Source: Saccoglossus kowalevskii
Lineage: Eukaryota; Hemichordata; Enteropneusta; Harrimaniidae
Direction: 5' to 3'
NCBI RefSeq assembly: GCF_000003605.2
Contig: NW_003142439.1
Coordinates: 1 to 52,635, forward strand
Length of the DNA stretch: 52,635 nt
Made by a program: the position numbers and the translations under genes. The notes under the pieces were generated by a model that saw only the letters and a list, made by a program, of their open reading frames with translations, had not been told where the DNA came from and did not search any database. Below, one piece after another: positions 50,212 to 52,635 of this stretch. The number at the start of each line of letters is the position of its first letter. Within the stretch, counting starts at the first letter, position 1.

Positions 50212-51499
50212 TTGACTTTACATTGTTAGACTATCTAGAGTAAGTTGACTTTACATTGACAGACTATCAAGAGTAAGTTGACTTTACATTGACAGACTAT
50301 CCAGAGTAAGTTGACTTTACATTGACAGACTATCTAGAGTAAGTTGACTTTGCATTGATAAACTATCTAGAGTAAGTTGACTTTACATTGACTGACTATC
50401 TAGAGTAAGTTGACTTTACATTGACAGACTATCTAGAGTAAGTTGACTTACATTGACAGACTATCTAGAGTAAGTTGACTTTACATTGACAAACTATCCA
50501 GAGTACGTTGACTTCACATTGACAGACTATCCAGAGTAAGTTGACTTTACATTGACAAACTATCTAGAGTAAGTTGACTTTACATTGACAGACTATCCAG
50601 AGTATGTTGACTTTACATTGACAAACTATCCAGAGTAAGTTGACTTTACATTGACAGACTATCCACAGTAAGTTGACTTACATTGACAGACTATCTAGAG
50701 TAAGTTGACTTTACATTGACAGACTATCCAGAGTATGTTGACTTTACATTTACAAACTATCCAGAGTAAGTTGACTTTACATTGACAGACTATCCAGAGT
50801 AAGTTGACTTTACATTGACAAACTATCCATAGTAAGTTGAGTTTACATTGACAGACTATCTAGAGTAAGTTGACTTTACATTGACAAACTATCCAGAGTA
50901 TGTTGAATTTACATTGACAAACTATCCAGAGTAAGTTGACTTTACATTGACAGACTATCTAGAGTAAGTTGACTTTGCATTGATAGACTATCTAAAGTAA
51001 GTTGACTTTACATTGACAGACTATTCAGAGTAAGTTGAGTTTACATTGACTGACTATCTAAAGTAAGTTGACTTTACATTGACAGACTATCCAGAGTATG
51101 TTGACTTTACTTGACAGACTATCCAGAGTAAGTTGACTTACATTGACAGACTATCTAGAGTAAGTTGACTTTACATTGACAGACTATCCAGAGTATGTTG
51201 ACTTTACTTTGACAGACTATACAGAGTAAGTTGACTTACATTGACAGACTATCTAGAGTAAGTTGACTTTACATTGACAAACTATCCAGAGTACGTTGAC
51301 TTTACATTGACAGACTATCCAGAGTAAGTTGACTTTACATTGACAGACTATCCAGAGTACGTTGACTTTACATTGATAGACTATCTAGAGTAAGTTGAGT
51401 TTACATTGACTGACTAACTAGAGTAAGTTGACTTTACATTGATAGACTATCTAGAGTAAGTTGACTTTACATTGACAGACTATCCAGAGTAAGTTGACT

Positions 51500-51900
51500 T
51501 TACATTGACAGACTATCCAGAGTAAGTTGACTTTACATTGACTGACTATCTAGAGTAAGTTGACTTTACATTGACAGACTATCCAGAGTAAGTTGACTTT
51601 ACATTGATAGACTATTCAGAGTAAGTTGACTTTACATTGACGGACTATCCAGAGTAAGTTGACTTTACATTGACTGACTATCCAGAGTAAGTTGACTTTA
51701 CATTGATAGACTATCCAGAGTAAGTTGACTTTACATTGACAGACTATCTAGAGTAAGTTGACTTTACATTGACAGACTATCCAGAGTAAGTTGACTTTAC
51801 ATTGATAGACTATCTAGAGTAAGTTTACTTTACATTGACAGACTATCCAGAGTATGTTGACTTACATTGACATACTATTCAGAGTAAGTTGACTTTACAT
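51500..51900 (+). repeat. 429-bp unit, copy near the right end
   Basis: Has gactg/tctag, ccag, gatag/ttcag, gacgg, gactg, gatag, tctag, ccag, gatag/tctag, gtttacttt/gtatg and then gacatac/ttcag at 51856 in a 32-bp form. The order agrees with 38980-39330. Confidence 0.75.
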
Positions 51901-52149
51901 GGACAGACTATCCAGAGTAGTTGACTTTACATCGACGGACTATCTAGAGTAAGTTGACTTTACATTGACAGACTATATAGAGTAAGTTGACTTTACATTG
52001 ACAGACTATCCAGAGTAAGTTGACTTTGCATTGACAAACTATCCAGAGTAAGTTGACTTTACATTGACAGACTATCTAGAGTAAGTTGATTTTGCATTGA
52101 CAGACTATCCAGAGTACGTTGACTTTACATTGACAGACTATCCAGAGTA

Positions 52150-52635
52150 AGTTGAGTTTACATTGATAGACTATCTAGAGTAGTTGACTTTACATTGACA
52201 GACTATCCAGAGTAACTTGAGTTTACATTGACAGATTATCCAGAGTAAGTTGACTTTACATTGACAGACTATCTAGAGTAAGTTGAGTTTACATTGATAG
52301 ACTATCTAGAGTAGTTGACTTTACATTGACAGACTATCCAGAGTAAGTTGACTTTACATTGACAGACTATCCAGAGTAAGTTGAGTTTACATTGATAGAC
52401 TATCTAGAGTAGTTGACTTTACATTGACAGACTATCTAGAGTAAGTTGACTTACATTGGCAGACTATCTAGAGTAAGTTGACTTTACATTGACAGACTAT
52501 CTAGAGTAAGTTGACTTTGCATTGACAAACTATCCAGAGTAAGTTGAGTTTACATTGACAGACTATCCAGAGTAAGTTGACTTTACATTATCAGACTATC
52601 TAGAGTAAGTTGACTTTGCATTGATAAACTATCCA
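52150..52635 (+). repeat. Right end, gtag-rich block copy 3
   Basis: Matches 23180-23667 in marker order at an offset of 28,968 bp, down to ggcag, ttatcag and tttgc/gataa at the final bases. The window stops inside a monomer, so the array continues. Confidence 0.8.

Larger units (their letters stand above)
1..52635 (+). repeat. 33-bp satellite array, about 1,600 head-to-tail monomers
   Basis: Every part of the window reads as tandem copies of one monomer. Its thirds are TTGACTTTACA, TTGACAGACTA and TCCAGAGTAAG. Most copies are exactly 33 bp; 32-bp copies (ttgacttac with one T missing, or gtag with one A missing) recur in fixed contexts, and 34-bp copies are rare. No copy was seen in inverted orientation. 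The first base falls inside one monomer and the last inside another, so neither array edge is present. GC is 12 of 33 bases and the consensus has no CpG. All three forward frames of the consensus hit a stop within one monomer. Of the reverse frames, one is open in ccag monomers (11-residue period) but closed by TAG in tctag monomers. Satellite identity is certain; the family name and host are not recognised. Confidence 0.98.

Noticed and set aside
1-52635. CRISPR array
   Set aside because: Repeats follow each other directly with no unique spacers, there are about 1,600 copies, and there are no cas genes.
1-52635. Bacterial promoters from repeated TTGACA boxes
   Set aside because: TTGACA matches a -35 box, but no TATAAT-like -10 box lies 16-18 bp downstream, and an array of this kind is not bacterial.
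1-52635. Plant W-box (TTGACT/C) binding platform for WRKY factors
   Set aside because: TTGACT occurs in most monomers, but a six-base motif fixed in a repeat says nothing about function, and the host is not known to be a plant.
1-52635. Telomeric repeat
   Set aside because: No TTAGGG, TTTAGGG, TTAGG or related short G-rich repeat occurs; the monomer is 33 bp and not G-rich on one strand.
1-52635. Open reverse frame through runs of ccag monomers
   Set aside because: This frame has no stop in the ccag consensus, but it has no in-frame ATG and is broken by TAG in each tctag monomer and by every 32-bp monomer.
1-52635. Hairpins or an inverted repeat in the monomer
   Set aside because: Apart from the six-base TCTAGA palindrome in tctag copies, I found no extended self-complementarity, and no monomer in reverse orientation.

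Overview
The whole window is one uninterrupted satellite DNA array. A monomer of about 33 bp is repeated head-to-tail, always in the same orientation, from the first base to the last, which is roughly 1,600 copies. In the register used throughout, the consensus is three 11-bp thirds: TTGACTTTACA (positions 1-11), TTGACAGACTA (12-22) and TCCAGAGTAAG (23-33). GC is about 36%, and the consensus contains no CpG. The window opens and closes inside a monomer, so the array extends beyond both edges. I see no protein gene, RNA gene, transposon, CRISPR or unique sequence. An array of this size and type points to a eukaryotic heterochromatic region (centromeric, pericentromeric, subtelomeric or B-chromosome-like). 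The species and chromosomal position cannot be told from the sequence.

The monomers are not uniform. A small set of diagnostic variants recurs in fixed orders: tctag versus ccag; gagttt versus gacttt; gatag, gactg, gacaa or gataa versus gacag; tttgc versus tttac; gtacg, gtatg or gtag versus gtaag; and 32-bp monomers lacking one base. These orders define higher-order repeats (HORs). There is a six-monomer 197-bp block present nine times, a 22-monomer 724-bp unit near 19.1-22.5 kb with a relative at 9.9 kb, a 24-monomer 791-bp unit at 32.2-33.0 kb and 36.0-38.4 kb, a 13-monomer 429-bp unit near 38.9 kb, and a 1,550-bp unit near 39.7-41.6 kb. Near-identical copies of 0.4-1.2 kb segments lie 11.9, 14.7, 22.5, 24.1, 25.6, 29.0 and 40.8 kb apart.

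Region by region, two variant 'dialects' alternate. Dialect A (gtatg followed by gacaa; gtacg; gaccacc; gactaac) dominates about 1-6.8, 7.6-9.0, 14.0-18.3, 24.2-31.7, 38.9-43.0 and 43.6-51.9 kb. Dialect B (ccagtg, ccaggg, gtag, ggcag, tttgc+gacaa) dominates about 6.8-7.3, 9.2-12.2, 18.6-24.2, 32-38.8, 43.0-43.5 and 51.9-52.6 kb. Four islands (12.2, 26.6, 34.8-35.1 and 45.3-45.6 kb) hold strongly divergent monomers that still align to the 33-bp register.

The most interesting signal is in the variant sites. At monomer positions 16-17 and 25-26 the alternatives are CG, CA and TA (plus TG at 25-26), and the CG state appears in the divergent islands. Positions 8-9 show CA, TG and TA. This is the pattern expected if a formerly CpG-bearing satellite lost its CpGs by cytosine deamination, or by a RIP-like CpA-to-TpA process, and the decay products were then spread as HOR markers. 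The only ATG-initiated open frame (67 codons, minus strand) is a by-product of the 33-bp periodicity in the 35-kb island and is probably not a gene.
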